A DNA stretch of 64,000 nt from JADLHS01 sp044225555 (GTDB taxonomy: Bacteria > Verrucomicrobiota > Verrucomicrobiia > Limisphaerales > JADLHS01). The stretch is taken from positions 1-64,000 of the forward strand of contig JBGAIM010000002.1 in NCBI GenBank assembly GCA_044225555.1, in the 5' to 3' direction. The translations under genes were made by a program, and so were the position numbers. This document shows, piece after piece, positions 51,754 to 60,375 of this stretch (positions are counted from its first letter, which is position 1; every line of letters starts with the position of its first letter). The notes beneath the pieces are model-generated. The model made no database searches, was not told the DNA's origin, and worked only from the letters and a program-made list of their open reading frames with translations.

Positions 51754-51845
51754 ACATTCAACATTCAACATTCAACCTTGAACAACCAACGGGTCGGGTT
51801 CTGTTGCGTTCGAGGTTGAGAGTTGAATGTTGGCTGTTGAATGTT
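51754..51845. repeat. Heptamer-arm inverted repeat between regulator and kinase
   Basis: Left arm 51754-51776 is three CATTCAA units; right arm 51822-51845 contains complementary GTTGAAT units. It lies in the 110-bp gap inside the two-component operon, where a transcript hairpin could shift the regulator-to-kinase ratio. The same heptamer family recurs in glcF and at 62975-63066. Confidence 0.9.
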
Positions 51846-51852
51846 TTCATGC

Positions 51853-52503
51853 TTACTCGATGCAATATCCCTGTCCCCGCCGCGTGGCGATCAGGTCGCG
51901 GCCAAGTTTCTTGCGAATGCTGAACACATGCACATCCACGAGGTTGGAGAGCGTGTCGTCGCTTTCGTCGAAGAGGTGTTCGTAGAGGGCCGTTCGGCTG
52001 ACGACTTCGCCGCGGTGCAAGCCGAGGTATTCGAGGATCGCATATTCGCGCGCGGTGAGCGTGACGGGTTGGCCAGCGCGGGTAACGGAGCGGGCGCGGG
52101 TATCAATGGTCACGTCGCCCAGCTCCAGCTTGGGATGCACCTGACCGGCGGAGCGGCGGATCAACGCCCGTAAGCGCGCCAGCAGTTCATCGAGGTCAAA
52201 CGGTTTGATGAGGTAATCATCCGCACCTCCGTCAAGACCGCGCACACGGTCCTTGGGGCCGTCGCGGGCGGTGAGCATCAGGACGGGCGTTCGCTTTTGT
52301 TTGCGCAGCCGGTCGAGCACTTCCCAGCCGTCCAATTGCGGCAGCATCACATCGAGGACCACGGCATCGTAGTCATAGGTCTCGGCCTTGAACAAACCGT
52401 CGTCGCCATTTTCGGCGGTGTCCACGGCGTAGCCTGCCTCGCGTAACGCCTTCGCGAGGTTGCGCACGAGGCGCGGTTCGTCTTCAACGACCAGAATTCT
52501 CAT
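51853..52503 (-). CDS. OmpR/PhoB-family response regulator, PmrA/QseB-like
   Basis: A 216-residue regulator: receiver domain with phosphoacceptor D51 (VLDVMLP), acidic pocket E7/D8, and K100 in LIKPFD, then a winged-helix DNA-binding domain from about 125 (LTAREYAILEYLGLHRGEVV, recognition region SNLVDVHVFSIRKKLG). The subfamily resembles PmrA/QseB/CusR by eye. OmpR-type regulators bind 11-bp direct repeats; exactly such repeats (YTTAAK-N5-YTTAAK) stand before its own gene and three other units downstream. It is the first gene of the operon with the kinase. Confidence 0.95.
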   Translation of the reverse strand: MRILVVEDEPRLVRNLAKALREAGYAVDTAENGDDGLFKAETYDYDAVVLDVMLPQLDGWEVLDRLRKQKRTPVLMLTARDGPKDRVRGLDGGADDYLIKPFDLDELLARLRALIRRSAGQVHPKLELGDVTIDTRARSVTRAGQPVTLTAREYAILEYLGLHRGEVVSRTALYEHLFDESDDTLSNLVDVHVFSIRKKLGRDLIATRRGQGYCIE

Positions 52504-52580
52504 GCAATCAATGCTTGTCTGACAGGATGCTTAAATCCGTTTGCCTTGGCCACTCTGTCTTCGCGGTCATGGCCCGGGTC

Positions 52581-52614
52581 AATCTGCCAGCCAGTGCATT
52601 AAGGCGCGATTAAG
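52581..52614 (-). promoter_or_regulatory. PmrA-like box and -10 facing the two-component operon
   Basis: Read on the minus strand, 52614-52598 is CTTAAT-CGCGC-CTTAAT, a perfect YTTAAK-N5-YTTAAK. Seventeen bp from the start of the second half-site lies CAGATT (52586-52581), an acceptable -10. The start codon of the regulator is 78 bp further on. This predicts autoregulation. Confidence 0.6.
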
Positions 52615-52640
52615 AATCAGGTTTTCATCGGCTGGATCAG

Positions 52641-52674
52641 CTTAACGCCAGCTTAATCCTCTCGGGTTTAAGGT
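52641..52674 (+). promoter_or_regulatory. PmrA-like box and -10 facing the VTC operon
   Basis: CTTAAC-GCCAG-CTTAAT at 52641-52657 fits YTTAAK-N5-YTTAAK with one mismatch. TAAGGT at 52669-52674 lies 17 bp from the start of the second half-site. It is in the same 265-bp divergent gap as the box facing the two-component operon. Confidence 0.65.
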
Positions 52675-52680
52675 GTGCGC

Positions 52681-52764
52681 ATGAAACGGGCTGTAACAAA
52701 ACTTCGGCCAAGATTGTCTGTAACCCACATGACGACGCTTCCGAAACCAATCAGGGGTTGCTAA
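52681..52764 (+). CDS. Possible 27-residue leader peptide
   Basis: An ATG starting 6 bp after the predicted -10 opens a 27-codon frame that stops 4 bp before the VTC gene start. The peptide is basic with several Pro and ends in Cys. The position parallels the ATG of the CotH gene at 56476 relative to its own box. If transcription starts near here, the mRNA would be leaderless for this peptide, and translation could couple to the VTC gene. It has no similarity support. Confidence 0.3.
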   Translation: MKRAVTKLRPRLSVTHMTTLPKPIRGC

Positions 52765-52768
52765 CGCC

Positions 52769-53515
52769 ATGTCACCTTCCACCGATAGCCGTGAGAATCG
52801 CGAGTTCGCTTCGGAGATAAAGTTCCTGATCAGTCGTGCGCGCGCGGATCAGATTCGCAGTTGGGCGCGGGCCCGCTTGTCAGCCGATCCACATGCGGGT
52901 GGCGCAGCTGGCGATGGCTACCGGATCACCAGCCTCTACTTTGACACAAATCAGTTCGATGTGTTTCACCGTCGTGGTTCGTTTGGTCGCAGCAAGTATC
53001 GCATCCGTCGCTACGGTGACGGCGAGATTGCTTTTCTGGAACGCAAACTCAAGACGCGCGGGTTGCTGACGAAGCGGCGGTCCATTGTGCCGTTGAACGA
53101 GCTCGAGCAATTGGCCGGGGACGAAGTCGCACGGGATTGGCCGGGGCATTGGTTTCTTCGGCGCCTGCTGGCGCGCGGGCTGAATCCCGTCTGCCAGATT
53201 TCGTATCAGCGGACGGCGCGCGTGGCTATGACCCAGTATGGGCCGATTCGACTGACCTTGGATGACAATCTGTGCGCCGTGCCGACCACGGACTGGCATT
53301 TCAACAAAGTGGAGGGGCAGTTGATTCTAAGGGATCAGATCATTCTCGAAATGAAGTTCCGCTATGCCATGCCGGCGCTGTTCAAATACCTCGTGGAGGA
53401 GTTTGCCCTGACGCCAAAGCCATTCTCAAAGTATCGCCTCGCGGCCGCCCGTTTGGGACTGGTGGGCAAACCAGTTTTGGATCCGCAAGCAAACCTATTG
53501 CCTGAGTATGCCTGA
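52769..53515 (+). CDS. VTC-domain polyphosphate polymerase-like protein
   Basis: A 248-residue VTC domain (triphosphate tunnel fold), the catalytic part of the yeast vacuolar polyphosphate polymerase. The tunnel motifs are visible: E16-I-K18 near the start, SLYFDT, SKYRIRRYG, FLERKLK, LTLDDNL and ILEMKFR, which supply the basic and acidic residues lining the tunnel. Bacterial VTC genes are regularly next to DUF4956 and CotH genes, as here. It would polymerise ATP-derived phosphate at the membrane together with DUF4956. It overlaps the DUF4956 gene by 8 bp. Confidence 0.92.
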   Translation: MSPSTDSRENREFASEIKFLISRARADQIRSWARARLSADPHAGGAAGDGYRITSLYFDTNQFDVFHRRGSFGRSKYRIRRYGDGEIAFLERKLKTRGLLTKRRSIVPLNELEQLAGDEVARDWPGHWFLRRLLARGLNPVCQISYQRTARVAMTQYGPIRLTLDDNLCAVPTTDWHFNKVEGQLILRDQIILEMKFRYAMPALFKYLVEEFALTPKPFSKYRLAAARLGLVGKPVLDPQANLLPEYA

Positions 53516-54194
53516 CTTTCTAAAGACCACTGTCTTCGATGGCCCGAACATCAAGGTGTCGGATGTAATAATCCGCTTGGTTTTGGCAGCCGTGCTCGGG
53601 GGCGTGGTCGCGTGGATTTACCGACAAACGCGCAAGGGAGCGGAAATTTCCTCCTCGTTCCCGATCACGCTGGTGTTGCTCGCGATCTTGATCGCCATGG
53701 TGACACAGGTGATTGGCGACAACGTGGCGCGCGCGTTCAGTCTGGTCGGTGCGCTTTCGATTGTGCGCTTTCGCACGGTGGTGCGCGACACGCAGGACAC
53801 AGCTTACGTGATTTTCGCGGTCGTCGTCGGCATGGCGGTCGGTGCGAGTGATCTATGGGTGGCGCTCATCGGCATCGGCGTCGTGGGGTTCGCGGCGTAT
53901 TTGATGATGGCGCGCGCGAAAGTGTTTAGCGCCACGCAGCCGGCCTATCTGTTGAGTGTGCGGGTGGGGCTGGGGCATGACTTGGACAAGCTGCTCGGGG
54001 GCACGCTCGACAGTCATTTACAGGAGCGCGAATTGATGTCGGTTGCCACCGCCAAGCAAGGGGTCCTGCTCGATGTCACCTATGAAACGCGCCTGTCGCC
54101 GAACGGTTCGGCGGATGAACTGGTCAAGGCGTTGAATCGGATCGAAGGCGTGCAGAGCGTGGAATTCCGGCGGCGCGATTTTGACGGAGACTGA
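53508..54194 (+). CDS. DUF4956 membrane protein
   Basis: A 228-residue membrane protein with about four hydrophobic segments (first around residue 20-40, then FPITLVLLAILIAMV, a pair near TAYVIFAVVVGMAVGASDLWVALIGIGVVGF) and a cytoplasmic C-terminal domain. FSLVGALSIVRFRT between segments is the hallmark of DUF4956. The family is a standard partner of VTC genes and could be a polyphosphate channel or anchor; this is inference. It is coupled to the VTC gene (8-bp overlap) and 48 bp before CotH. Confidence 0.9.
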   Translation: MPDFLKTTVFDGPNIKVSDVIIRLVLAAVLGGVVAWIYRQTRKGAEISSSFPITLVLLAILIAMVTQVIGDNVARAFSLVGALSIVRFRTVVRDTQDTAYVIFAVVVGMAVGASDLWVALIGIGVVGFAAYLMMARAKVFSATQPAYLLSVRVGLGHDLDKLLGGTLDSHLQERELMSVATAKQGVLLDVTYETRLSPNGSADELVKALNRIEGVQSVEFRRRDFDGD

Positions 54195-54200
54195 TTTTGC

Positions 54201-54232
54201 TCGAGGACGAGGACGAGGACGAGAACGAGAAC
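54201..54232. repeat. Hexamer array before the CotH gene
   Basis: Tandem GAGGAC/GAGAAC units immediately after the DUF4956 stop. It occupies the space where a ribosome binding site for the next gene would be; the purine-rich repeat itself might serve for this purpose. Confidence 0.75.
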
Positions 54233-54242
54233 AACGACGACT

Positions 54243-56378
54243 ATGAAGACAATGAAGAGTTTATTTCAAAACGTGGTAACGGCCCTGAGTTGCGGGGTTG
54301 CGCTGGCGGCCTTGGCGCAGCCGGATGGTGTTCCGCCGGGGGGAGAAGGGAATTTCGACGGGCCACCGCCGTTTGGTGCGGGAGGTTTTGGACCTGGCGG
54401 GCCCGGTGGAGGGATGCAGGAAACCAGGTTGGTCAAGCAGTTCGACCAGAACGGCGACGGCTGGCTCAATGCCGAGGAACGCAAAGCCGCGCGGGAGTTT
54501 CTGGCCCAACAGGGCAACAATCGTCGCGCCGGTGGCCCGGGTGGTCGGCGTGGTGGATTTGGTGGGCGAGGCGAGAACCAGACAACGCCCCAGCCTGGCG
54601 CAAAACTTTCGCCCGCCGAGGTGAAGTCATTCCCGGATGCGCCGCTCTACGCTTCCAATGTGGTGCGCACGGTTTTCCTGGAATTCGAGAACACCGATTG
54701 GGAAAAGGAACTGGCCGAGTTCAAGAACACCGATGTTGAAGTGCCGGCGAAAGTCATCGTGGATGGCAAAACCTATCGCGATGTCGGCGTGCATTTTCAC
54801 GGCATGTCCTCGTTCATGATGGTTGGCGAAGGACAGAAGCGTTCGCTGGTGCTCGATTTGGATTTCATCCACGCCGATCAGAAGCTTGGCGGTTACAGCA
54901 AACTCAACCTGCTTAACTCGCACGAGGATCCGTCGTTTCTACACACGGTGCTGTCGCTGCAAGTCGCGCGCGATTATCTACCCGCACCCCAGGCCAATTT
55001 TGTGCGCGTGGTCATCAATGGTGAGTCTTGGGGCATCTATGTCAATCAACAGCACTTCAGCAAGGAGTTCGTGAAGGAGGCGTTCGGAGGTTCAAAGGGC
55101 GCACGGTGGAAAGTTCCTGGCAGCCCGAACGGTCGCGGCGGTTTGAACTATCTCGGCGACAATTCCGCCGACTACAAACGCATTTACGAAATCAAATCCA
55201 AGGATGACCCGCAATCGTGGGCTGACCTCATCAAGCTTTGCAAGGTGCTGAACGAAACGCCGACCGATCAACTGGAAAAGGCGCTCGCGCCCTTGCTCGA
55301 TATTGACGGCGCGCTGCGATTTCTTGCGTGGGAAAATGCCCTCGCCAACGGGGATGGCTTTTGGACGCGAGCCAGCGACTACGAAATCTATGAGGACGCG
55401 AAAGGTAAGTTTCACCTCGTCCCGTACGATGCGAACGAAACTTTCAGTTCCGGCGGCGGGCCCGGTGGGCCGGGAGGACCTGGCGGGCCGGGCGGGTTCG
55501 GGCCGGGGATGATTGTGGCCGAACAACTCCTCGATCAGGGCGACAAGAACAACGACGGCAAGCTGTCGAAAGAAGAATTCACCGCGGTTGCGGACACGTG
55601 GTTTGCCAAACTGGACCCGGACAAATCCGGCAAGCTGTCACAGGAGCAATTCATTGCGAAGCTCAACGACGTTCTGCCGCCTCCACAGGGCTTTGGCCCG
55701 CCCGGCGGCGGTCAACCTGATGGCGGACCGCAAAACGGTGGCGGACGTGGCGGTTTCGGCCCGGCCAGATTCCTTGGCCCGGCGCTTTTTACGGCGACGG
55801 ACACCAGCAAGGACGGGACGCTCACGAGCGATGAATTCAAAACCTCATTCGCAAAATGGTTTGGCGAATGGGACACGACCAAGAGTGGCGAGTTAAGCGA
55901 AGAGAACCTTCGTACGGGATTGAACGCGGTTTTACCTCGACCGAACTTTGGTGGCCCAGGCGGAATGGCCGGTCCGGGTGGCGGGCGCGGTCGTGCTGGC
56001 CCGGGCGGCGGCGGTGTCGAGCTTGATCCGCTGGTCTCGATCAATGACGCGAGCAAGCCGTTGCTCTCAAAACTCCTTGCTGTGCCTGCGTTGCGGACGC
56101 GTTATCTCGGCTACGTTCGCGACATTGCCGAAAAGTGGCTCGACTGGAATAAACTCGGTCCGCTGGCCCAGCAGTACCACGATCTCATTGCTGCGGATGT
56201 CAAAGCCGATACGCGCAAGCTGGATTCCACCGAGGCTTTCTTGAACAGCATCGCCGCCGACTCCCAGGCTGAATCAGGTTCACGTCGTGGCCCAGCCTCC
56301 TCGAGCTTGAAGACCTTTGCCGAAAAGCGGCGGGCCTATTTGCTCAATCATGCGGAAGTTAAGCAGGCCAGGAAGTGA
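54243..56378 (+). CDS. CotH-family kinase with EF-hand repeats
   Basis: A 711-residue exported protein. After the signal peptide (about residues 1-23) come a Gly/Pro-rich linker and a first EF-hand at D68 (DQNGDGWLNAEE). Residues about 130-400 are the CotH kinase-like domain (GVHFHGMSSF, LNLLNSHEDPSFL, VVINGESWGIYVNQQ, FHLVPYDANETF). Three more EF-hand loops follow (D434 DKNNDGKLSKEE, then DPDKSGKLSQEQ and DTSKDGTLTSDE), separated by GGPGG-rich linkers. CotH kinases phosphorylate secreted proteins with ATP and divalent metal. The EF-hands suggest calcium control. It is the third gene of the VTC operon. Confidence 0.92.
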   Translation: MKTMKSLFQNVVTALSCGVALAALAQPDGVPPGGEGNFDGPPPFGAGGFGPGGPGGGMQETRLVKQFDQNGDGWLNAEERKAAREFLAQQGNNRRAGGPGGRRGGFGGRGENQTTPQPGAKLSPAEVKSFPDAPLYASNVVRTVFLEFENTDWEKELAEFKNTDVEVPAKVIVDGKTYRDVGVHFHGMSSFMMVGEGQKRSLVLDLDFIHADQKLGGYSKLNLLNSHEDPSFLHTVLSLQVARDYLPAPQANFVRVVINGESWGIYVNQQHFSKEFVKEAFGGSKGARWKVPGSPNGRGGLNYLGDNSADYKRIYEIKSKDDPQSWADLIKLCKVLNETPTDQLEKALAPLLDIDGALRFLAWENALANGDGFWTRASDYEIYEDAKGKFHLVPYDANETFSSGGGPGGPGGPGGPGGFGPGMIVAEQLLDQGDKNNDGKLSKEEFTAVADTWFAKLDPDKSGKLSQEQFIAKLNDVLPPPQGFGPPGGGQPDGGPQNGGGRGGFGPARFLGPALFTATDTSKDGTLTSDEFKTSFAKWFGEWDTTKSGELSEENLRTGLNAVLPRPNFGGPGGMAGPGGGRGRAGPGGGGVELDPLVSINDASKPLLSKLLAVPALRTRYLGYVRDIAEKWLDWNKLGPLAQQYHDLIAADVKADTRKLDSTEAFLNSIAADSQAESGSRRGPASSSLKTFAEKRRAYLLNHAEVKQARK

Positions 56379-56434
56379 ACTTGTGAAGTTCAGTACGGCA
56401 ACCACGAGCGACGGGTCGGCGCTATTCGAGTACG

Positions 56435-56468
56435 CTTAATCTCAATTTAATGGCTGCGCAGTTAAGGT
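56435..56468 (+). promoter_or_regulatory. PmrA-like box and -10 before the second CotH gene
   Basis: CTTAAT-CTCAA-TTTAAT at 56435-56451 matches YTTAAK-N5-YTTAAK exactly. TAAGGT at 56463-56468 is again 17 bp from the second half-site start. The ATG of the CotH gene is only 7 bp after the -10, implying a leaderless or very short-leader mRNA. Confidence 0.65.
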
Positions 56469-56475
56469 CACGGGT

Positions 56476-58752
56476 ATGAAACATTCAGGTCGTTGGCTAA
56501 TCGCAGGGGGAATTCTACTGGTGATCGCGGTGCTGACACTGACGGTGCAAGCAGGGGACGGGTCGGTGAAGCTAGCGATTTCCAATAACGCCGTGTGGCT
56601 GAAGGTGGATGGCGACCGGGACGACGATTGGTGGCTGCAGAGTTCAACCGATTTGACGACGTGGACGACCCTGGCGAATTTCGGCACGTTGCTTTCGGGA
56701 AATGAAACCAACGCGCCGTGGCGCTCGGCGGGCACGAAATCGACTTCGCCCACTTACTATCGCGCGCTGCAAACGGCGGGTCTCTATGATCCGACCCTGT
56801 TTCGTACTGTCAGCCTTACCTACACGCAGGCGAACGCGGCCGCCTTTTCCAACGCAATGCACCTGGCCCGGGCTAGTGGCAACAACATGTATCTGCCGAT
56901 GCTCTGGCTGGACAACGGGGCGACCAATAATCACGTCGGCGCCCGTTTCAAGGGCAACAGTTCCTACATCGGCCTGCGGCGCTCTATCAATCTGGACATG
57001 GATGTTGTGATTACCAACGCCGATCTGATGCACTTCACCACGGTGAATCTCAACAATGCGGCGGGCGACGAAACGGTGATGCGCGAACCGATTTACTTCA
57101 CCGTGATGAGTCAATACACGCCCTGTCCGGAAGGAGCGATGTGCAACGTCTATGCCAACGGCACGCAGTGGAGCGTGTATTCGCTCGTCCAGCAGGAGAA
57201 CAGTCAGTTGATCAAGAAATGGTTTCCCAGTACGGACGGGGACCGCTGGCGCGCGCCCAATGCCGCGACGGGTGGCGGAGGCGCGGGCGGTTTCACCAGT
57301 TCCAATTCGGCTTTCATTGTGTTTACGAACGCCAACGTCTGGACCTACACCAACCACTACGAACTCAAGTCCAGCCTGACCAACCGTTTGGTGGCGTACC
57401 AGCGTCTAACCAATGCCATTTATGTGTTGCAGTTGACGCCCACCAATCAGTTGCGCGACAAACTTGAGGACGTGTTCGCAGTGGACAACTGGCTGTGGCT
57501 CCTCGCCATCGAGAACTTGTTCGTGGACGACGACAGCTATTGGAACAAGGGCGCGGACTACGGTTTCTATTACGAGCCTGAGAGCGGACGGATTCATCCG
57601 GTCGAGCACGATGGCAATGAAGCGTTCACTGCGATTGGCAGCCTGAATTACAACCTGTCGCCCGTCGAAGGGGCAACGGGGAACAACCGGCCCTTGCTCT
57701 ACCGCCTCCTGCCGAACAACGAACTGCGCCAGCGCTATCTCGCCCACATGCGCACCGTGCTCACGGAGAATTTCAACCCGACCACCATGACGCCGTTGAT
57801 CAACCAGTTTCACGCCCTCAGCATCAACGCGCTCATCACTGATCCGCGCAAGGGCATCACCATGCAAACCTACACGAATGATCTGGTCGGCTTGAAAACT
57901 TACATCACCAATCGCTACAACTTTTTGACCACGCACGCGGAACTCACACCGCTCCAGCCGAAGATTGACAGTGTGAGCAGCCCGAGCGGCACGGTCCTCT
58001 CGACGAATACGCCTTTCGTCACGGCAAGTGTCACCGCCAACGGGACGAGCGGTCTCGGCTCGGTTTGGTTGTATCATCGGGGCAAGTCGTATGGACGCTT
58101 TACGCAGGTGCAGATGTTCGATGACGGCGCGCACGGAGACGGAAAGGCAAGCGATGGAGTGTTCGGGGCGGTCGTGGCAAGCTATCCAGCCGGGACGAAA
58201 GTGCGTTATTACATCGAAGCCCGTGGATCCAATGCCGCCCAGGCGGCGCGCTTCTCGCCCGCGCGTGCGGAGAATGTGACTTACAGTTATCGCGTGGCGA
58301 TCACCTCTGCCAGCAATTCGCCGCTGGTCATCAATGAGTTCATGGCTTCCAACACCAGCACGATCGCCGATCCCCAGGGCGAGTACGACGACTGGATTGA
58401 ATTGCGCAACGTCACGGATTCGGCGGTGAGCCTGACTGGCCGCTACTTGAGTGACGAACCGAACAACCCGCGCAAGTGGCAATTCCCGGCGGGCACGACC
58501 ATTCCGGCGAACGGTTACCTGCTCGTTTGGGCGGATGAGGACACTGCGATCACCGATGGTCTGCACGCCAGTTTCAAACTCTCCGGTTCGGGCGACGAAA
58601 TTTATCTGACGGACACCGATGAAAATTTCAATCAGGTGCTGGACAGTGTCGTCTTCGGCACGCAGTCCACGGACATTTCCTTCGGTCGCACGGCAAACGA
58701 CGCGGATGTTTGGTCCACCATGACGCCCACGCCCGGCGCAGCCAACCAGTGA
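56476..58752 (+). CDS. CotH kinase with C-terminal lamin-tail domain
   Basis: A 758-residue exported protein. Signal peptide at residues about 1-25 (cleavage at VQAGDG). A short beta-rich segment precedes the CotH domain (residues about 130-470), with VGARFKGNSSYIG, WLWLLAIENLFVDDDSYW, GADYGFYYE and HPVEHDGNEAF containing the conserved metal-binding Asp/Asn. Then an Ig/FN3-like segment and a C-terminal lamin-tail domain (VINEFMASN, DDWIELRN, GTTIPANGYLLVWADED). Lamin-tail domains often bind extracellular material. It has its own PmrA-like promoter, unlike the first CotH gene, which is inside the VTC operon. Confidence 0.92.
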   Translation: MKHSGRWLIAGGILLVIAVLTLTVQAGDGSVKLAISNNAVWLKVDGDRDDDWWLQSSTDLTTWTTLANFGTLLSGNETNAPWRSAGTKSTSPTYYRALQTAGLYDPTLFRTVSLTYTQANAAAFSNAMHLARASGNNMYLPMLWLDNGATNNHVGARFKGNSSYIGLRRSINLDMDVVITNADLMHFTTVNLNNAAGDETVMREPIYFTVMSQYTPCPEGAMCNVYANGTQWSVYSLVQQENSQLIKKWFPSTDGDRWRAPNAATGGGGAGGFTSSNSAFIVFTNANVWTYTNHYELKSSLTNRLVAYQRLTNAIYVLQLTPTNQLRDKLEDVFAVDNWLWLLAIENLFVDDDSYWNKGADYGFYYEPESGRIHPVEHDGNEAFTAIGSLNYNLSPVEGATGNNRPLLYRLLPNNELRQRYLAHMRTVLTENFNPTTMTPLINQFHALSINALITDPRKGITMQTYTNDLVGLKTYITNRYNFLTTHAELTPLQPKIDSVSSPSGTVLSTNTPFVTASVTANGTSGLGSVWLYHRGKSYGRFTQVQMFDDGAHGDGKASDGVFGAVVASYPAGTKVRYYIEARGSNAAQAARFSPARAENVTYSYRVAITSASNSPLVINEFMASNTSTIADPQGEYDDWIELRNVTDSAVSLTGRYLSDEPNNPRKWQFPAGTTIPANGYLLVWADEDTAITDGLHASFKLSGSGDEIYLTDTDENFNQVLDSVVFGTQSTDISFGRTANDADVWSTMTPTPGAANQ

Positions 58753-58859
58753 AACGCGTGCGGGACAATATTGATCTCCGGTCGCGCATTTCGGCGTCAA
58801 CGGCGCTCCGATTACCTTGCGGCATGAGCTTCGCAAAGCTTCGATGATTTTTGTCAGCA

Positions 58860-60188
58860 ATGCGTGATCTGAGTATCAATCCAAGGTTGTTTCAACAGGG
58901 TGTCGTACTTTTAGTTCTCAGGTTTTCAATCGCCGCCGCCTTTGCCGCGTCTGGGCCGCGCATTACTTCCTTCAGTCGCAATGGTGCATTGGCGTGGACC
59001 AATGCCCTCGTGCCGGGCGTTTGCACGATTGAGTCCGCCGGGTCGCCGGCTGGCGACTGGACTCCGGGCCAGAACATTTTCGCTACGAACGCCAATGGCA
59101 GCGCCGTCGTGACGGTGGACGGCGTAAACGCATTCATCCGGTTGCGCAGCGCGGATGTCTCGGCCACGTCTGAAGGTTTCAGCAACTTGGTCAACGCCTA
59201 CGGGCTGCTGGAAACCGTGGCTGGCATCGGTGCCGGGCAGGCGGACGGAGTGAGTTTCTGGAACCCGGCATACGAAGGCGGAGCGGCGAGCGCGGCGGCG
59301 TTGTCGCGTCCGCACTTCGCGATGGCCGATCGCGCGGGCAATATCTACATTGCCGACAAGAACAGTCATTCGGTGCTGCGCGTTTCCACCAACGGCACCA
59401 TTCACACTCATGCCGGCACGCATGAAGGTGGATTTAATGGCGAAGGTCCGGCGGCGGCGACGAATCTTCAGTTGAACCTGCCCAACGCGCTCTGGGTTCG
59501 CAGCGACGGGACGGTTTATGTGTTGGACACTGAAAATGCCCGCGTGCGGCGCGTGACCGCCAACGGGATCATGACCACGCTCTTCAATGCCAAGAACGAT
59601 GTCAGCACGGGTTTGGGCGGAGGCCGCTGTCTTTGGGTGAGAGATGACGAAACACTCGCCTACTTTGGCAACATCGACCGCATCCGAAAGTGGACGCCAT
59701 CCGGCGGCCTGCAAACGTTGGTCAGCGGCTTCACCGAACTCGGCACGTTCTACGTCGAGCCTTCGGGCAGCCTCGTCGTGGCTGATCGCGGTGGGAATTA
59801 TGTTTATCGTGTGACTGCGGCAGGCGTCAAAACGGTGCTGGCGGGCAACGGTACTGTGGGTGGGGGCGGCGATGGTTTTGCCGCCGTGCAGACGGGCCTG
59901 TCCGGTCCCCGCGGAGTCTGGCCAGTGCCCACGGGCGGATATTTGTTTCTCCTGCATGATGGCTGTCAGCTTTGGTACATGGACGCCGCTGACACGATGC
60001 ATCTGATGCTCAACGGCGCCAGCGGTACCACGCACAATGGCGACGGCTATTTCTTTTACGACCTGTCCGAACTTAAGATCAGCGAAGGACGGAGTATCGC
60101 GATGGACTACGACGGAAGCCTTCTCATCTGCGAAAGCGATTACGGCTTCGTGCGCCGCATCCGGTTCCAACGGATGCCTGGCAATTGA
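58860..60188 (+). CDS. Exported NHL/SMP-type beta-propeller protein
   Basis: A 442-residue secreted protein. Signal peptide from the ATG at 58860 (cleavage near FAASG). The body is a repeat propeller with DRAGNIYIADKNSHSVLRVS, SDGTVYVLDTENARVRRVT and GSLVVADRGGNYVYRVT blades, as in NHL-repeat proteins. No catalytic motif is visible; likely binding or scaffold. It follows the second CotH gene by 107 bp without its own box and may be co-transcribed with it. Confidence 0.85.
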   Translation: MRDLSINPRLFQQGVVLLVLRFSIAAAFAASGPRITSFSRNGALAWTNALVPGVCTIESAGSPAGDWTPGQNIFATNANGSAVVTVDGVNAFIRLRSADVSATSEGFSNLVNAYGLLETVAGIGAGQADGVSFWNPAYEGGAASAAALSRPHFAMADRAGNIYIADKNSHSVLRVSTNGTIHTHAGTHEGGFNGEGPAAATNLQLNLPNALWVRSDGTVYVLDTENARVRRVTANGIMTTLFNAKNDVSTGLGGGRCLWVRDDETLAYFGNIDRIRKWTPSGGLQTLVSGFTELGTFYVEPSGSLVVADRGGNYVYRVTAAGVKTVLAGNGTVGGGGDGFAAVQTGLSGPRGVWPVPTGGYLFLLHDGCQLWYMDAADTMHLMLNGASGTTHNGDGYFFYDLSELKISEGRSIAMDYDGSLLICESDYGFVRRIRFQRMPGN

Positions 60189-60375
60189 CTGGACGAACGC
60201 AACTGCGAGCTGTTTTTTGGAAGGCGAGGAACGTGACGAATTCAGGTCGGCCCCATCGAATCAGTAGGCGGGCCACGATGCCATATTCAAAATGAGTAGA
60301 TTTGCTGCCCTGAACGATGATTTCTTTTTTTCTGCAACAAAATGGCCGCGCAGGGTTTCTATTAAGTAGCCTTCC

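Noticed and set aside
52667..52672. TTTAAG as a third regulator half-site
   Set aside because: It is 15 bp, not 11 bp, from the preceding half-site and coincides with the proposed -10; the same offset recurs at 56461, fitting a promoter element better.
57406..58860. 484-codon minus-strand frame
   Set aside because: Antisense to the second CotH gene; Arg/Val-rich without domains.
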